Source: Xylogone sp. PMI_703
Taxonomy: Eukaryota > Ascomycota > Leotiomycetes
Assembly (NCBI GenBank): GCA_021399445.1
Contig: JAJTUQ010000003.1
Span: 2,108,001-2,172,000 of the forward strand
Direction: 5' to 3'
DNA: 64,000 nucleotides
The notes beneath the pieces are model-generated. The model searched no databases. It was not told the origin of the DNA and was given only the letters and a program-made list of their open reading frames with translations. This document shows positions 22,500-34,100 of the stretch, in pieces (within the stretch, counting starts at the first letter, position 1; every line of letters begins with the position of its first letter). The position numbers and the translations under genes are program-made.

Positions 22500-23990
22500 C
22501 TAACATATGAACAATCTAACAAATTCACTAATATCCTCAAATGAATCAATCTCCCAACAAGCCTGTATAGCACTATGTGCTTCATTCACATCCATACACT
22601 TAATAGCTTGCTCTAGGAACTTCGTCTCGAGCTGGTGCCTACTCATAGGTTTTGCGAGTGAACCCGTCGCGTGCGAGATGTGAATACGCTTTTCAAGTGG
22701 TGAATCGTTCCATTTGAAGTACAAGAATGCCTCATCATCGTGTACTTCATCATCAGTCTCAACTTGAATAATTTCTCTTACACGGGCAACGATCGGGTCC
22801 TTCGCGATGTTATCCGAGAACTCTGCTGGCCCTGCGCGTCCGTATACAAGTGCAACAGCACAGCCATGATATAGTGAGAAGATAGTCTCAAGCCCGCTAC
22901 GCGGATGGCGCACATTGCACAACCTCACACACTGTGGATTAACCACTACGCGAATATCAGAAATATTATCGAGATCTATTTTCTGCCCCTGACTAGTTGC
23001 CACATCACTATCTCGCTCGTTGCTTGTCAAAGAGTTACAGACTTCGAGGCAGCCATCGATGAGAGGATGTATCACAATGCCACACGGATAAGGCTTGAAC
23101 GTATTCTCAAGGATTTGCCATGGCCCGCCTCGGGCTTTTGCAGAGAGGAGGGACTCATTCACGGTTGAAGATACAAGGCGTGCCCAGGCCTCTATAGGAG
23201 CTGGACAACTGGAAAAGTCGCTACGGGCTAATGATGCAGCAAGGATGCCATTTTGTGCTCCACGTCCCATATGTAGCGTCTTTGTATCTGTCCCAAACAT
23301 GGCACGAATTCCCGATGCCATGCTAGCAGAATGACCCAAGGCGGCTGCAAATTGCTTGGGTGGTAGACGCATAAGCTTTGCAACACCTCCTGCTGCACCA
23401 AAAGTGCCCGTCGTACCAGTGATATGCCTACGTTTGCGGCTATTAGCAAGATCTTAACGTACTTTGCGACCGACCTGGGGTTCATACCATCCATTAGCAT
23501 AGTGAGAAGGAGATATTGCATTTCCCACGGCACATTGAATTTCCACAGCGACAACGAAAGCCAGTATGACTTCCTTCCCGGACACGTGATGAGACTCAGC
23601 CCATGCAAGAATAGCTGCTAGAGCTGCTCCAGAGGGGTGAATTACTGTTTGGAGATGCGTATCGTCATAATCCGCTGTTGTGATAGCTATGCCATTGAGA
23701 AATGCGGCGGTGTTCACATCGGTCCGTTGGGAATGTCCAAGAATCGTAGCTCCATCAGCTCCATTGATGGTACTATTTTCGGATATGAGTGCTGCAAATG
23801 CTTTACGATGCGGCTCGGCATTTGCAGAACCTAATGCGCAACCAAGTGCGTTCAAGATGCATGCTTTAGCATGGGAGATGACATCTTCAGGGAGGTCATC
23901 GTAGGATAGCTGTGAGAAAAAGGTAGCTAAAGCAAGGGTCTCGTCACGATCTGGCCTTTGAGGATCTGAATCCAAAGTTGATTCTACCAT
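22500..23990 (-). CDS. MmgE/PrpD family protein (2-methylcitrate dehydratase/cis-aconitate decarboxylase-like)
   Basis: Exons 23488-23990 and 22500-23427 join across a 60-bp intron (GTATGA donor, CGTAG acceptor), giving 477 codons in frame and 476 residues, the usual family length. The splice restores the core motif GWHITGTTGTFGAA. Other family features are the start ATFFSQLSYDDLP, ADYDDTHLQTVIHPSG and MASGIRAMFGT. Members dehydrate 2-methylcitrate or decarboxylate cis-aconitate; which applies here cannot be read from sequence. The absence of an obvious mitochondrial presequence argues for a cytosolic, cluster-type enzyme rather than the housekeeping methylcitrate cycle. It sits in a series of catabolic-type genes. 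Confidence 0.88.
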
Positions 23991-24442
23991 CGTAAGTGCG
24001 CTTATTTACCATACTTCAACAGTCTAGGGGGATTAACATTATTACACAAACTCCCATATGAGAAATGGCCCGAGCATGTCCAAATGAGGGGGTAAGCCTC
24101 CCCCAACTACCCCACAGCGTAGAGTGGGCTGGGGAAGGATACATGCAAAGGGGAAACTATGAAGATATCAACAATTTCATGCATCTAAGTGCATATAACC
24201 GATACTTTACAACTGACGTGTGGATATTCACGGACGTTGTAATGTGACGATCCTCTTAGTTATTAACCTATGCAAACTTTATTATCATAATATCTCCTAT
24301 CTAAAAACGTCAAGGAATACCCCAATTGAAGGATCAGAGACATCTTGTAGGTATCAATCAAGGTTAGTAAAGCGGCCTTTTCCTTTCACTCCAAAAATCT
24401 CGTGGCCATTCGGATGCAACAGACAATCAGACTAGATCGTAG
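23991..24442. other. Intergenic region
   Basis: Promoter side of the MmgE/PrpD gene and 3' side of the next gene. No further feature seen. Confidence 0.5.
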
Positions 24443-24851
24443 TTATATTGGCACAACAGTAGTTTCTGAGTGCTTGAAGTTTCTTGTACCAGTCCTTATA
24501 ATCCTTAGCTGTGATGGGCAATTGGGATCCGGACAAGCTATCAGCGCATCCGAGGTCATCCAGTCATTAGCATGAGTTGTGCGTTGCTTTGCAGCCAGAA
24601 GAGGCAGAACAGCGGCTAGATAGCGGAGTCTCGAATTAATTTTCCAGTTTGACTATCTTATGCCACTCAAACTTACCTAAACTATATATACTGATGCCTT
24701 GACCTGGTGGTAGATACAGCATTTCCCCTTCTAGGGTAAAGAAATCACCTTCTTTTGCCCCGCACATGATTCGCTTTCCTGGTGGGCATACCACTTCAAC
24801 CTTCAAGTCATAAAGTGAAAAGGAATCGTCTGCTTGTTTATTTTCTGCCAT
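24443..24851 (-). CDS. Small TIGR04076-like protein
   Basis: Exons 24677-24851 and 24443-24615 join across a 61-bp intron (GTAAGT donor, ATCTAG acceptor), giving 116 codons and 115 residues. The motifs KRIMCGAKEGD, GEMLYLPPGQGISIYSL and, after the splice, AVLPLLAAKQR and CPDPNCP match the small TIGR04076 family of bacteria and fungi, whose biochemical function is unknown. I chose the ATG at 24851; the frame is open to 24899, where another ATG would add 16 residues that look like leader. The two Cys in the C-terminal part and the conserved Cys-Gly suggest metal or redox binding, which is only inference. Confidence 0.75.
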
Positions 24852-25505
24852 TGTCCTTAGAGTATGCCAGGTCTTGTCCTTGCTGTGCAAAGAAAACAAA
24901 CTTATTTACTCTATCATTTGCTCGATCTTATAATTGATCAAATATATTAGCTACTTTCTTCAATTCGATATTTGGAAAGCTTCAACTCTAGGCTAGTAAG
25001 CTATCGAATTTCACCGGAAGATATCGGCTGTCTACTGAATCACCGGCAGGTGCCACTATAAGCCGCTTCAAGCTCTACAGGCTCTACCTAATTTGAACAC
25101 AGCCACCGAGACCTGATTCTTTTTGCCCCTAGGCGAAAAATATTGACTACCGTATACCAAAAATGGGGACCACATCAATTACATAAAACTAATCGCTTAG
25201 CCGGTGACTTTTGTTCGCTTTATTACGTTGAACACCGGCCACTTTAGTGTACCTCATGGAATAATTTTCGGTAAATGAACACTAGAATGCCGGTCTGAGG
25301 TGAGCACCATACATGATACATCGATACATCCTACGTGATAGGTTATTACCTATCCTCATAGAACCTTGAAGATTAGAAAAGGTAAAGGAAAATCTCTTAT
25401 ATAGATCCCCAAAATCACTTGTCCACATAGTCCCGAGAGTACCGACATCGGGATCGATGACTTGGTCCTTATATGTACCTCCCACTTTGAATATACTTAC
25501 CTAAC
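24852..25505. other. Divergent promoter region
   Basis: Lies between the starts of two divergent genes, so they may share regulation. No gene or repeat recognised. Confidence 0.45.
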
Positions 25506-27420
25506 ATGGCGATATCTCAGGACACGATGGCGCATGTGAATATGATGACGGATACCATCATTGCTAATTTAGCAACTGATGGTCTACGTTCCGTCATTCG
25601 AGGTATCCTCGCTTCTGATCCCGGAATAACGCCAATATTTGAAAAGCAAACCAGATTATACCTTCAAAAGAGCAGTTCTCGGAGTCTAGGGCCCATATTT
25701 AAAGTTGATGACAAGGGGAGGACTATTATCACGGATGATTTTACAAGCACGCAAAATCGTGTTCGTTGTATGTTAGGTTGTGGGCTTTGTTGGGACAGTC
25801 TGCCCATCCTTAAAAGCATAGTCGATAGAGTAACTGAGCTTAATTCGTCTTCACAAGTATTATATGATGACAAGCTACTAGATATATTAGGTTCACTTGA
25901 TGGAGATATTATTCAGACTATTACAGCTTTGAACAAGACACTATTGGGCTCGAAAGGCACTCGGGATCTCTCGAAAAATGAACGAGAGTCTCTCGGGGTA
26001 CTCCTTAATTCACTTATAATGTGCAGCTCGAAGTCCAAACAGGCTGGACTGTCTTTCCCCTTCGAGCGCGGCCTCGGAGCACTCCTCAGGTTGTTAGTTA
26101 TACCAAATGTCGATTCCAGAGAAACTGTGACGCCCAAGTTTCAGACTTTGAAAAAGACGCAGAACTGGCCACCTGTTGATATTGAGACTTTTCAATTACA
26201 GGGGATAACCTTACCGCGTCTCTTCTGCGGACTATGGCAACTTTCTAGCCCGGCATGGGGAAGTGCCTCGCACTCTAACATCATCAACCAGTTTTTACAG
26301 CATGTTAACGCTGGGTTCTGGGCTTTCGATATGGCTGATCACTATGGTGATGCCGAGATTTTATTTGTATACACCCACATCTCTGTTGCATGCAATATTT
26401 GACTCACTATTATAGGGAGAATTCCGCTCGTCATACGAAGACCCCGGCTCGGTTTTTGGCGCAACAAAGTATTGCATCTTTCAACCTACTACGATCACAC
26501 GGGAGATTGTTCGACAAAACGTTACAGAACGATGTCAGCGACTCAATACGGATCGGGTAGACCTATTGCAGTTTCATTGGCAGTTCGTATGTGCAAATTC
26601 AAATTCTTGTGTTCATAGTTGGCACTGACTTTATTTGGAAGTATGATGATCCTCATTATATCGATGCATTACGCTTTTTACAGGAAGATGACCGCGTAAA
26701 GGCTCTTGGACTTTGCAATTTTAATACCGAACATATGAAGAATGTGCTCGATAGTGGCATCAATATCGTAACTAATCAAGTTCAGGTAAACTTTTCTGTG
26801 AATCCTTGACATTCACTGTGGTTGACGGAATAGTTCTCTCTTATTGATTCCCGGCCTACCATTAATATGGGTAAGGTCTGCCGGGAACATAATATTAAAC
26901 TTCTAACATACGGCACATTGGTATGTACTATCTTGACTCTATGAAAATCTACTAATGTATAATAGTGTGGGGGGTTCTTAGCTGAAAAGTGGCTTGATAA
27001 GCCTGAGCCTGAGCTGTTCCTCGATACTATCACTCCAAGTCAACGGAAGGTAAGTTGAATAAATCGGTTATTGTCATGAGAGCGTTACTAACATATATCT
27101 TTCAGTACTACGAGGTCATACGAATCTGGGGAGGTTGGGAATTGTTCCAAGAACTCCTTCATACACTGAAACATATTGCAAAGAGTCATAGAGTATCTAT
27201 CTCTAACGTTGCTACTCGCTGGGTCTTAGACTTTCCATATGTTGGTGCTGTAATTGTTGGGGTACGAATGGGTGTTAATGAGCATACGACTGAGAATAAA
27301 GCAAGCCTTGGATGGGAGCTTACGCAACAGGATCGGGACTGCATAGAAGAAGTACTGGAGAAAAGTCAACGTTCGAGAATGTTCGAGCTAATGGGAGACT
27401 GTGGTGGGGAATACAGATAA
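25506..27420 (+). CDS. Aldo/keto reductase with extra N-terminal helical domain
   Basis: Six exons (25506-26366, 26416-26586, 26642-26785, 26834-26920, 26966-27049, 27106-27420) are each a whole number of codons and sum to 554, giving 553 residues. From about residue 225 it is an aldo/keto reductase barrel with the usual tetrad: Asp and Tyr in FDMADHYGD, Lys in GATKY, His in LLQFHWQF. The barrel continues with VKALGLCNFN, NIVTNQVQ, and the NADPH-side SISNVATRWVL and GAVIVGVR. The first 220 residues are not part of this family; they look all-helical and soluble (LRSVIRGILASDPGITPIF, MLGCGLCWDSLPILKSIV) and I do not recognise them. The exon-1 frame runs unbroken from this domain into the barrel, so the fusion is real at the DNA level. 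It likely reduces a carbonyl in the pathway of its neighbours. Confidence 0.85.
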
Positions 27421-27727
27421 CAATTACTGAGCAAACGGAACCCCGACAAACCGTTAGTCATATTTCCGGATCTTTCGGGTCGGATGCGGAACTATTGAAG
27501 GTGGATGGAGCGCGGAATGCTCCCAGATTTATAACATTGGAGCAGTTGATCTAGAGGAGACAATTTATCTGTCAAAGCCATTTGACTGTTAGGTTTTCGG
27601 TTGCTGTTATACAGATTATTCAAGAGGAGATAACCTTAATATTAAGCTAGACGTGTATTTAAACAAATACCATTTATGTTTCAAGGAGCGCGCTAGATGC
27701 TCTTAGTGAAGCCTCACTATTCTCTGC

Positions 27728-28552
27728 TCATTTTGCGGCATTATTTCTCTTTTCCCATCTTTCCGTAAAGGGATCCCAGTTAGGATCTTCGTGACGATCA
27801 TACTCCAACCGATCAGTAACCAGATCTACTATCTCACGTCCGTAGATCTCTTCAATGAAGGCCAGCGTAACATCAACTCCAGCACTGACACCCGCACTAG
27901 ACCATATATTCCCATCACGAACCCACCTCGCCTTTTTAATCCAGTTAACACTTGGCCGCAAGGCAACGACACCATCAAAAGCAGCCTTATTCGTTGTGGC
28001 TTTCTTGCCATCAAGAAATCCCGTGCGTGCTAAAACGCCAGATCCCGTACACACGGTAATTATGTGCTGCAGGTCAGGATAGACCTTTGCGACATATTCG
28101 ATGACCGGTTTAATAGACTCGATCTGAGGTCGAGTTCCGAGCCCTCCGGGAACTATGAGGACATCAAGTTTCTCTGCAGGAGGGTTATCGAAAGTGTGAG
28201 TAGGATTGACAGTTTGGTGGAATTGCGTGCTCTGTACTTTGAGGCCCAAGGCAGCCGGAATTTCTGTAGAAACAGGCTCAAGTGTCTCAGCAAGAATGAA
28301 CAGTTTCATGTGTCGTTGCCGAGAGAGTGTGTTCAGAGCGTCAATAGGGCCAAACACGTCTAAGGCCTGAAACCCCGGAAATAGAACTAAGCCATAGTTG
28401 ATTGGCAGTGTAGCTGCTATTAGGATATGTTAGTCTGGCATTCCATTAACAGTAATGTAACTCCGCCATTCTCAACGAAGCATACAAATATGTTTTTCTC
28501 GCAGTGGAGCCTACGAAGTAGGGACTAGAGTTAAGAAAGGCTTCTTACCCAT
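27728..28552 (-). CDS. DJ-1/PfpI family protein
   Basis: The main exon 27728-28416 encodes the DJ-1/PfpI fold: INYGLVLFPGFQALDVFGP at the start, VLIVPGGLGTRP, and the nucleophile elbow TVCTGSGVLARTG with its Cys. No ATG opens this frame, but a 4-base first exon (28549-28552, ATGG) spliced over a 132-bp intron (GTAAGA donor, CTAATAG acceptor) adds Met-Ala and gives 231 codons in frame, 230 residues. That micro-exon is inferred and should be confirmed. Fungal members include isonitrile hydratase-like and glyoxalase-like enzymes, so the exact reaction is open. It converges on the aldo/keto reductase gene, 307 bases away. Confidence 0.82.
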
Positions 28553-29273
28553 CTTGGATGCTTTCGCCGGGATCGTATTTCTCTTAGAACTATAAGTCGT
28601 ATAGTTCTAATATATCAAACCGGAGTTTACAGGGCGATAGATCAGTGTAATATTATCTCGTATAGAATATATTTGTCTCATAAAGTACTAGCCTTGAGTG
28701 GTTTTGAGCATGAATCATTCCAAAGTGGGGCAACTTATTAATCTGATGCCAAGCACCGCTTTAGCTGTCTTATTACGGTAATTCCGTGCGACGCTTATGT
28801 ACGTACAACAATTGCGTTTCCGTTTTGGAATCACAGCCTGGACTTTAATTAGGTACTTCTAATGAGTAAAATCCAAGATGGTTTACAATAATCATAACCG
28901 CATCATCGAAACAGGTTTACTAAACTTACTAAATGAAAAATTATCAAGGAACATAATAATACGTAAAAGAGTAAATCAGTTTTCTAGATTTCTACTGCCA
29001 ATCTATGAGAGATTATATTTTATCTAATAATAGTCTATAAAGAGATTATAGCACCATGAAAATATACATTGATACATGAAGACAACACGCTTCCCTCCAA
29101 GCGTCTACGACAATAGATCAAGCCTGTTGGCTCTTGCAACAAATATGATATACAAATCCAGGATAATCCCGAGAAAAAGGCCAAACTGTGCCTAAAGAAG
29201 AAACATCTCTCTAACCTTACATATGTGCAGTGTTCTGTTTGTGAGACATTTGCATTCCGACTAAATGTCTACC
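28553..29273. other. AT-rich intergenic region
   Basis: Upstream of the DJ-1 gene and downstream of the 29274-30566 gene. 28880-29060 is very AT-rich. No gene or clear repeat seen. Confidence 0.45.
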
Positions 29274-30566
29274 TCAACCTTCCAAGTTGAGTGGAATTAC
29301 CTCCTCATCGCTCCTAGCATATGCAATTTGTTCAGGAGTTAATGCACCCCGCTCTTCCAGCAGATTGATAAATGTAGCATTCCGCGGAACAGGGCAATAC
29401 CAGCTGTCTAAGTATCTAACGCTGATAATATGCCGGAGTTCATGCATCTGTTGCTTGAAAGAAGAGGATTCGAATTTCACAAGCGGATTAGACGTAGTAT
29501 TTGTTGAATTTCGATTTGGAAAGAGATGGTTTTCCATCGTCTCTCGATTGGGCCAGCCTGATTTCTCATAGAGATTTCTCACCCAGCCTTCCCACTTCGG
29601 AGGAGACAGCTCCGGGGTATAATAGGGATCAGGGCGAACAGAACCCGGAACAAACCCTGACTGTAGGCTCGCTGTAGAAATGATAAAGTCGCGAAGTAGG
29701 TCAGGCACAAGCCTACCGTAGCAATCATCATTCCCATAAAACATACCAGGAACCTTGTATTGTCTAGGAAATCTATCCGATTCAAACTGGTTAAAAAATG
29801 GATCCTGATATTTACATCCAGACCCCTGTGTATCAAGCACGACGATTCGATTGCTTGCTGTGTCGAGAACCAAGACAATGCCGTACGGGTCAAAATTGGG
29901 CAGAATGATGGAAAGGGGTATCGCACTCTTTGGTAGAGCCTCAGATTCCAACATAGCTTTCTCCAAAAAGCTCTTTCCCTGTAATTGGGCAAACCTTTCG
30001 CGTGATAAAGGATCTCGGCTCCACCACAGATAGTCATCCTTTCGATAATCAACAAATCGTCCATCTCGCCAAAAGACAAAGCGATCCCCAGTGGCCCATC
30101 CATCTAATCCATTACTGGATCCCAGAATGTCAGTTGGTGAATTGATATAAGGCATTTTTTGAATTGTCTCGATGACCAATTCATCCAGCCCTAGGCGGCT
30201 AGCTAATGATATGTTTATCGCATGTCCTCCTTCCGGTGCAAAAGTTATTGACTGGGGAGCGATGTAGTTCATGTCGCGCAGCAGCCCATAGTATTTTGAG
30301 ATTAGTGAGACGGTTTCATTGACATTATATGGCGGTGCTGGAGGAAGGGGAGGCTCGTAGTACACGAGTCTCCAGAATGCGATGCACTGGGTGGCAATTG
30401 CGAGACAGATAAAGACTGCCCAAAATGTTGCGCGATGAGCAAAAGGAACGTAGGAAAGTCTCCATCTCTGGTGCAATCGGTGGCGATAAGTTGAAAATAG
30501 TGGAAGCGAAGGGTTTGAGTGCTTTCCATCATTGCCAACAACTTTGGAAAGGTCGATTCTGACCAT
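29274..30566 (-). CDS. Membrane-anchored protein of unknown function
   Basis: An intronless 430-residue protein with a type II topology: a basic cytosolic start, one membrane segment near residues 47-68 (FWAVFICLAIATQCIAFW), a Pro-rich stalk (PPLPPAPPYN), then a large globular domain. That domain contains VFWRDGRFVDYRKDDYLWW, GIVLVLDTASNRIVVLDTQG and a C-terminal HELRHIISVRYLDSWYCP. Several N-glycosylation sequons (NVT, NIS, NST, NTT) suit a lumenal location. I believe such proteins are widespread in filamentous ascomycetes but have no assigned function. The gene is intact. Confidence 0.7.
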   Translation of the reverse strand: MVRIDLSKVVGNDGKHSNPSLPLFSTYRHRLHQRWRLSYVPFAHRATFWAVFICLAIATQCIAFWRLVYYEPPLPPAPPYNVNETVSLISKYYGLLRDMNYIAPQSITFAPEGGHAINISLASRLGLDELVIETIQKMPYINSPTDILGSSNGLDGWATGDRFVFWRDGRFVDYRKDDYLWWSRDPLSRERFAQLQGKSFLEKAMLESEALPKSAIPLSIILPNFDPYGIVLVLDTASNRIVVLDTQGSGCKYQDPFFNQFESDRFPRQYKVPGMFYGNDDCYGRLVPDLLRDFIISTASLQSGFVPGSVRPDPYYTPELSPPKWEGWVRNLYEKSGWPNRETMENHLFPNRNSTNTTSNPLVKFESSSFKQQMHELRHIISVRYLDSWYCPVPRNATFINLLEERGALTPEQIAYARSDEEVIPLNLEG

Positions 30567-30625
30567 TTCGACAACGCAGGACGAAGTTTTCGGAGGTTTG
30601 GTGGCTATAGGGGGTTACCACATCC

Positions 30626-30826
30626 ATGGCAAGTGCCCGCAATAGGCGCTATTTAGCGAAAATCGCCAAGTCGGGGGTCTCAGGGCCAGAGTACTCAACA
30701 CCTGTAGCCGCCGGGGGCACATCCCGTTCGCACTACAGTCAACAGCATCAACTCAGAGCGAAAAGGATTCAGGAGAGGCAGAACAGGCTCTACGGGGCCG
30801 TAATGAGCTCCTGGTATCAGAAATGA
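30626..30826 (+). CDS. Doubtful small basic protein
   Basis: A 66-residue Arg/Ser/Gln-rich frame with no recognised domain, beginning 59 bases from the divergent gene's start. The composition is not clearly non-coding, and a short uncharacterised gene is possible, but nothing else supports it. Confidence 0.2.
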   Translation: MASARNRRYLAKIAKSGVSGPEYSTPVAAGGTSRSHYSQQHQLRAKRIQERQNRLYGAVMSSWYQK

Positions 30827-31182
30827 TCTCCCAGTATTGTATAACCATGTTATTACCGAGATGGAGTCAGAATTCTACTTTGAAATGCACATTCTACTCT
30901 CTGCTACAATTCTTTCTGCTTAGGTTGTCTTCTCTCTCCCAATTCCTTGCTCTTCATCTTGACTATTTTGCTACGAACCATGTACCCCAGGCCTGAGGCT
31001 CAGAAACCATGTTACACAGGTTGGAGATCACTCCTATCGCATGTAATTGGTACATAAACGAATTGCGGCCATCGGATTTTGGCGCCTGAGATCTCCGCAG
31101 TTGGACTGAGACTTGGAGGAACCGCCCTTTGATGTGGATAATCTTGTACGCCCAGTGAATTCAGTTATAAATTTAGTATAAA
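30827..31182. other. Upstream region of the NLR-like gene
   Basis: Presumed promoter of the gene starting at 31183. TTTAGTATAAA just before the ATG could be a late TATA-like element. No other gene seen. Confidence 0.4.
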
Positions 31183-34100
31183 ATGGCGGACCAAGCGGGA
31201 GCCAATGCTCCGGCCCAAGCTAACCCAGATGCACCAGCTCAGGGTGACCCTGATACTGCTCCAGATCTCTGGAAAAAGGCCTATAGAAACCTCTACGATG
31301 AGAATTCTAAGCTGGTCACAGCATACTTAAATATAGTCCTCAAAGACCAGGCTGGAGATCCTTCTAGCGATGGAAATGATGACGGAACCGGTACAGGCCT
31401 CACCCAAGCTGACGCCGCTGAGGTCGACGCTTATCTCAAGCTGGACAAGGATCAAATCAGCAGCTTTCTGGCCGCAAAAGTTGAAGGAGCACATAATGCT
31501 CAGATAAGATTCGAAATCCGCGAGAAGGAAGTCGTCATCGACATCAAAGAGCAAGTTGATCGAATTGTTAAAGGTATCATATGTGCTAAGGATTTCATTG
31601 GTGCTACGTTCAGCAATGAGCCACATGCAGCGCTTGCCTGGGCCGGTGTCTGTGTGGTACTACCGGTAGGCAAATTTTTATTTGTCTTCTACTCAGTAGA
31701 GCTGAAAAGGGGCCTTTACACTGCAATATCTTTCACATGCTCATTGAAGGCGTATCACTTACAGTAGCCAGTTTGTTCTTCATGCTCATGAGCAATCCAG
31801 CGCGGCGCTCAATGGTTTCGAATACATCACCAATCTGATGCTTCAATATCTTGTTCGGGAGCAGATTTATCGCGGGGCGGACGCCGATTCCATTGACTTT
31901 AGCGGCGGAGACAACGCTGCTAAACTCAAAGAGCAGTTTGAGTCAAAGACTGTGAAATTGTACACAAGAATTCTCGAATATCAGATTCGACTAGCTCGGC
32001 AGTACAGTCGCCATCGTCTTTTTCGATACGTGCGCAATCTAGCTGCCGTTGACGGCTGGCCCGGTAAACTCGAAGAGATAAAAAGTTTCGAGAAGCAGGG
32101 AACTGGTGACCTGGCCGTGATCGATGCCATGCGACTCAAGTTTATTGCTCTCGAGCAGAAGCGATCGTTTGATGAGCTCTCAAAACGTCTGGATACCAAC
32201 CAAAGGGAGATGGTTGCCATGGTCAAGAAAATGGAGGCTCAAGCTATCCAAGCTCGGAACAAAGAGAAGGAAGAAGACCAACTGAAGGCACGCGAGGCAG
32301 CATTGCAGAAGGCATTCAGGACTATAGTCAACAAGCCACACGAAATCCCAAAGCCCCTGGATTATAGACGCAAGATTGAAAACCGAAAGGGAAAAGTGCT
32401 CAATGGAACATGCGACTGGGTCTACGGCAATTCTGAATTTGAGAAATTTGTTCACTCTAACCAACATGACCTCCTATGGATCCACGGAAATCCTGGAAAA
32501 GGCAAATCGATGTTGTCACTCTCCCTCATCGATAATATTTCGGTAACTGTTGCTTCTGGTAGTAACAATGCCCCGAAAGCAACGGTCTCGTATTATTTCT
32601 TTGCACATGACGATTACCGTTTAAAACCTGCAGTCTCCATGATGCGGTTGCTGCTCTTTCAGCTCCTAGAGAATCGACCGGGACTTGTCAGCTATATTCT
32701 CCCAGATCTCGACATTAAGGGGGACGAGCTGTTCGCGCAGCCTGAAGCGCTGCAGATCAGCTGGCGTATTTTACTGGATATGATCCGTGCATCACCACCA
32801 TCCGAAAGCTCTTATTTTATCATCGATGCTTTAGATGAATGCGATATCGACTCTCGTTCTGAATGGCTTCAGCATCTAGTTGAAGCGCTAAACTTTGAAG
32901 GACAAGAGAAAAGCTCACAGAAACAACAGCATAGGATGAAATGGATCATCACAAGTCGCTCAACTGAGTTCGACATTCGCGAGGCCATAGGAGAAAACAA
33001 GTTCAGGAACATTTGCCTCGAGGACCACGCCGATGAAATTGAAAAAAATGTTCTGAGCTACATTGATGCCCAGATGGCAACATTTACAAACCGATACCTC
33101 GAGAAAGAAAAGACTGTTATACGTACTACACTACGTGAAAACTGTGAAGGCACCTTCCTCTGGGTATGGCTCGCCTGCGAACAGATACGCAAGACACGGC
33201 CCGGCCTTGTTGCAGCTGTGCTTAAGAAACCAGTTAAAGGACTTGACGCCTTTTACCAGCGCATGCTAGAATCAATCGAGGAAGACGCACAAGACAAGAC
33301 TAAAGATATATTACAGGTTGTACTACATGCTCAACGACCTCTCAGCCTCCGAGAGCTGGCGATTGCAAGTAACGTGGTCACCGAAGTCGACGACAACACC
33401 ACCAATGCCATGGTGGCATATATTGAACTGTGTGGCTCACTTTTGATTATTGAGCAAGCAACAGCCGTAGTGACTCTTGTGCACAAATCTGCGCGGGCCT
33501 TTCTAATGCAAAGCATCAAAACGGACCCGTACAGAAGTCTTTATGCAGCTAGTTTTGCCGAGGATGAGGGACATCTAATTCTGACTGAAAGGTGTTACCA
33601 CTATCTCCATTCCGGTGCCCTTACCACCTTTGCGACTGAATACAGCACAGTGTCAGAGATTAGTACAGCCGTAGACAAAGTTGCTACAGCATATCCATTC
33701 ATCAAATATGCGACCGCGTATTGGACGCTTCATGCCCGGAAAGCCAGCAGCAGAAGCAATGAGAGCAGGATGCAAGATATATTCATTCAAGATATGGAGT
33801 TTCTAGAGCCGGGAGAATCTGTAATTCGTGGAGCTTGGGGCCTAATTTCCGAATTTGGCGCGTGGGGGAGTCAATCCTATTCTGCACTTCATGTTGCTTG
33901 CCGGGGAGGCATACCTCCTCTAGTCTCTTATCTCCTTGGGCGCGGTGATGATATTGACCAGCCAGATCGCCGTGGATGGACACCACTTCACCATGCCACT
34001 TGGAACGGCCATGAGGATGTTGTAGCTCTGCTGATCGAAAAGGGGGCGAAGACAGACGCGAAGGACAAAGAAGGCAAAAATGTTCTCCATTTTGCGGCAC

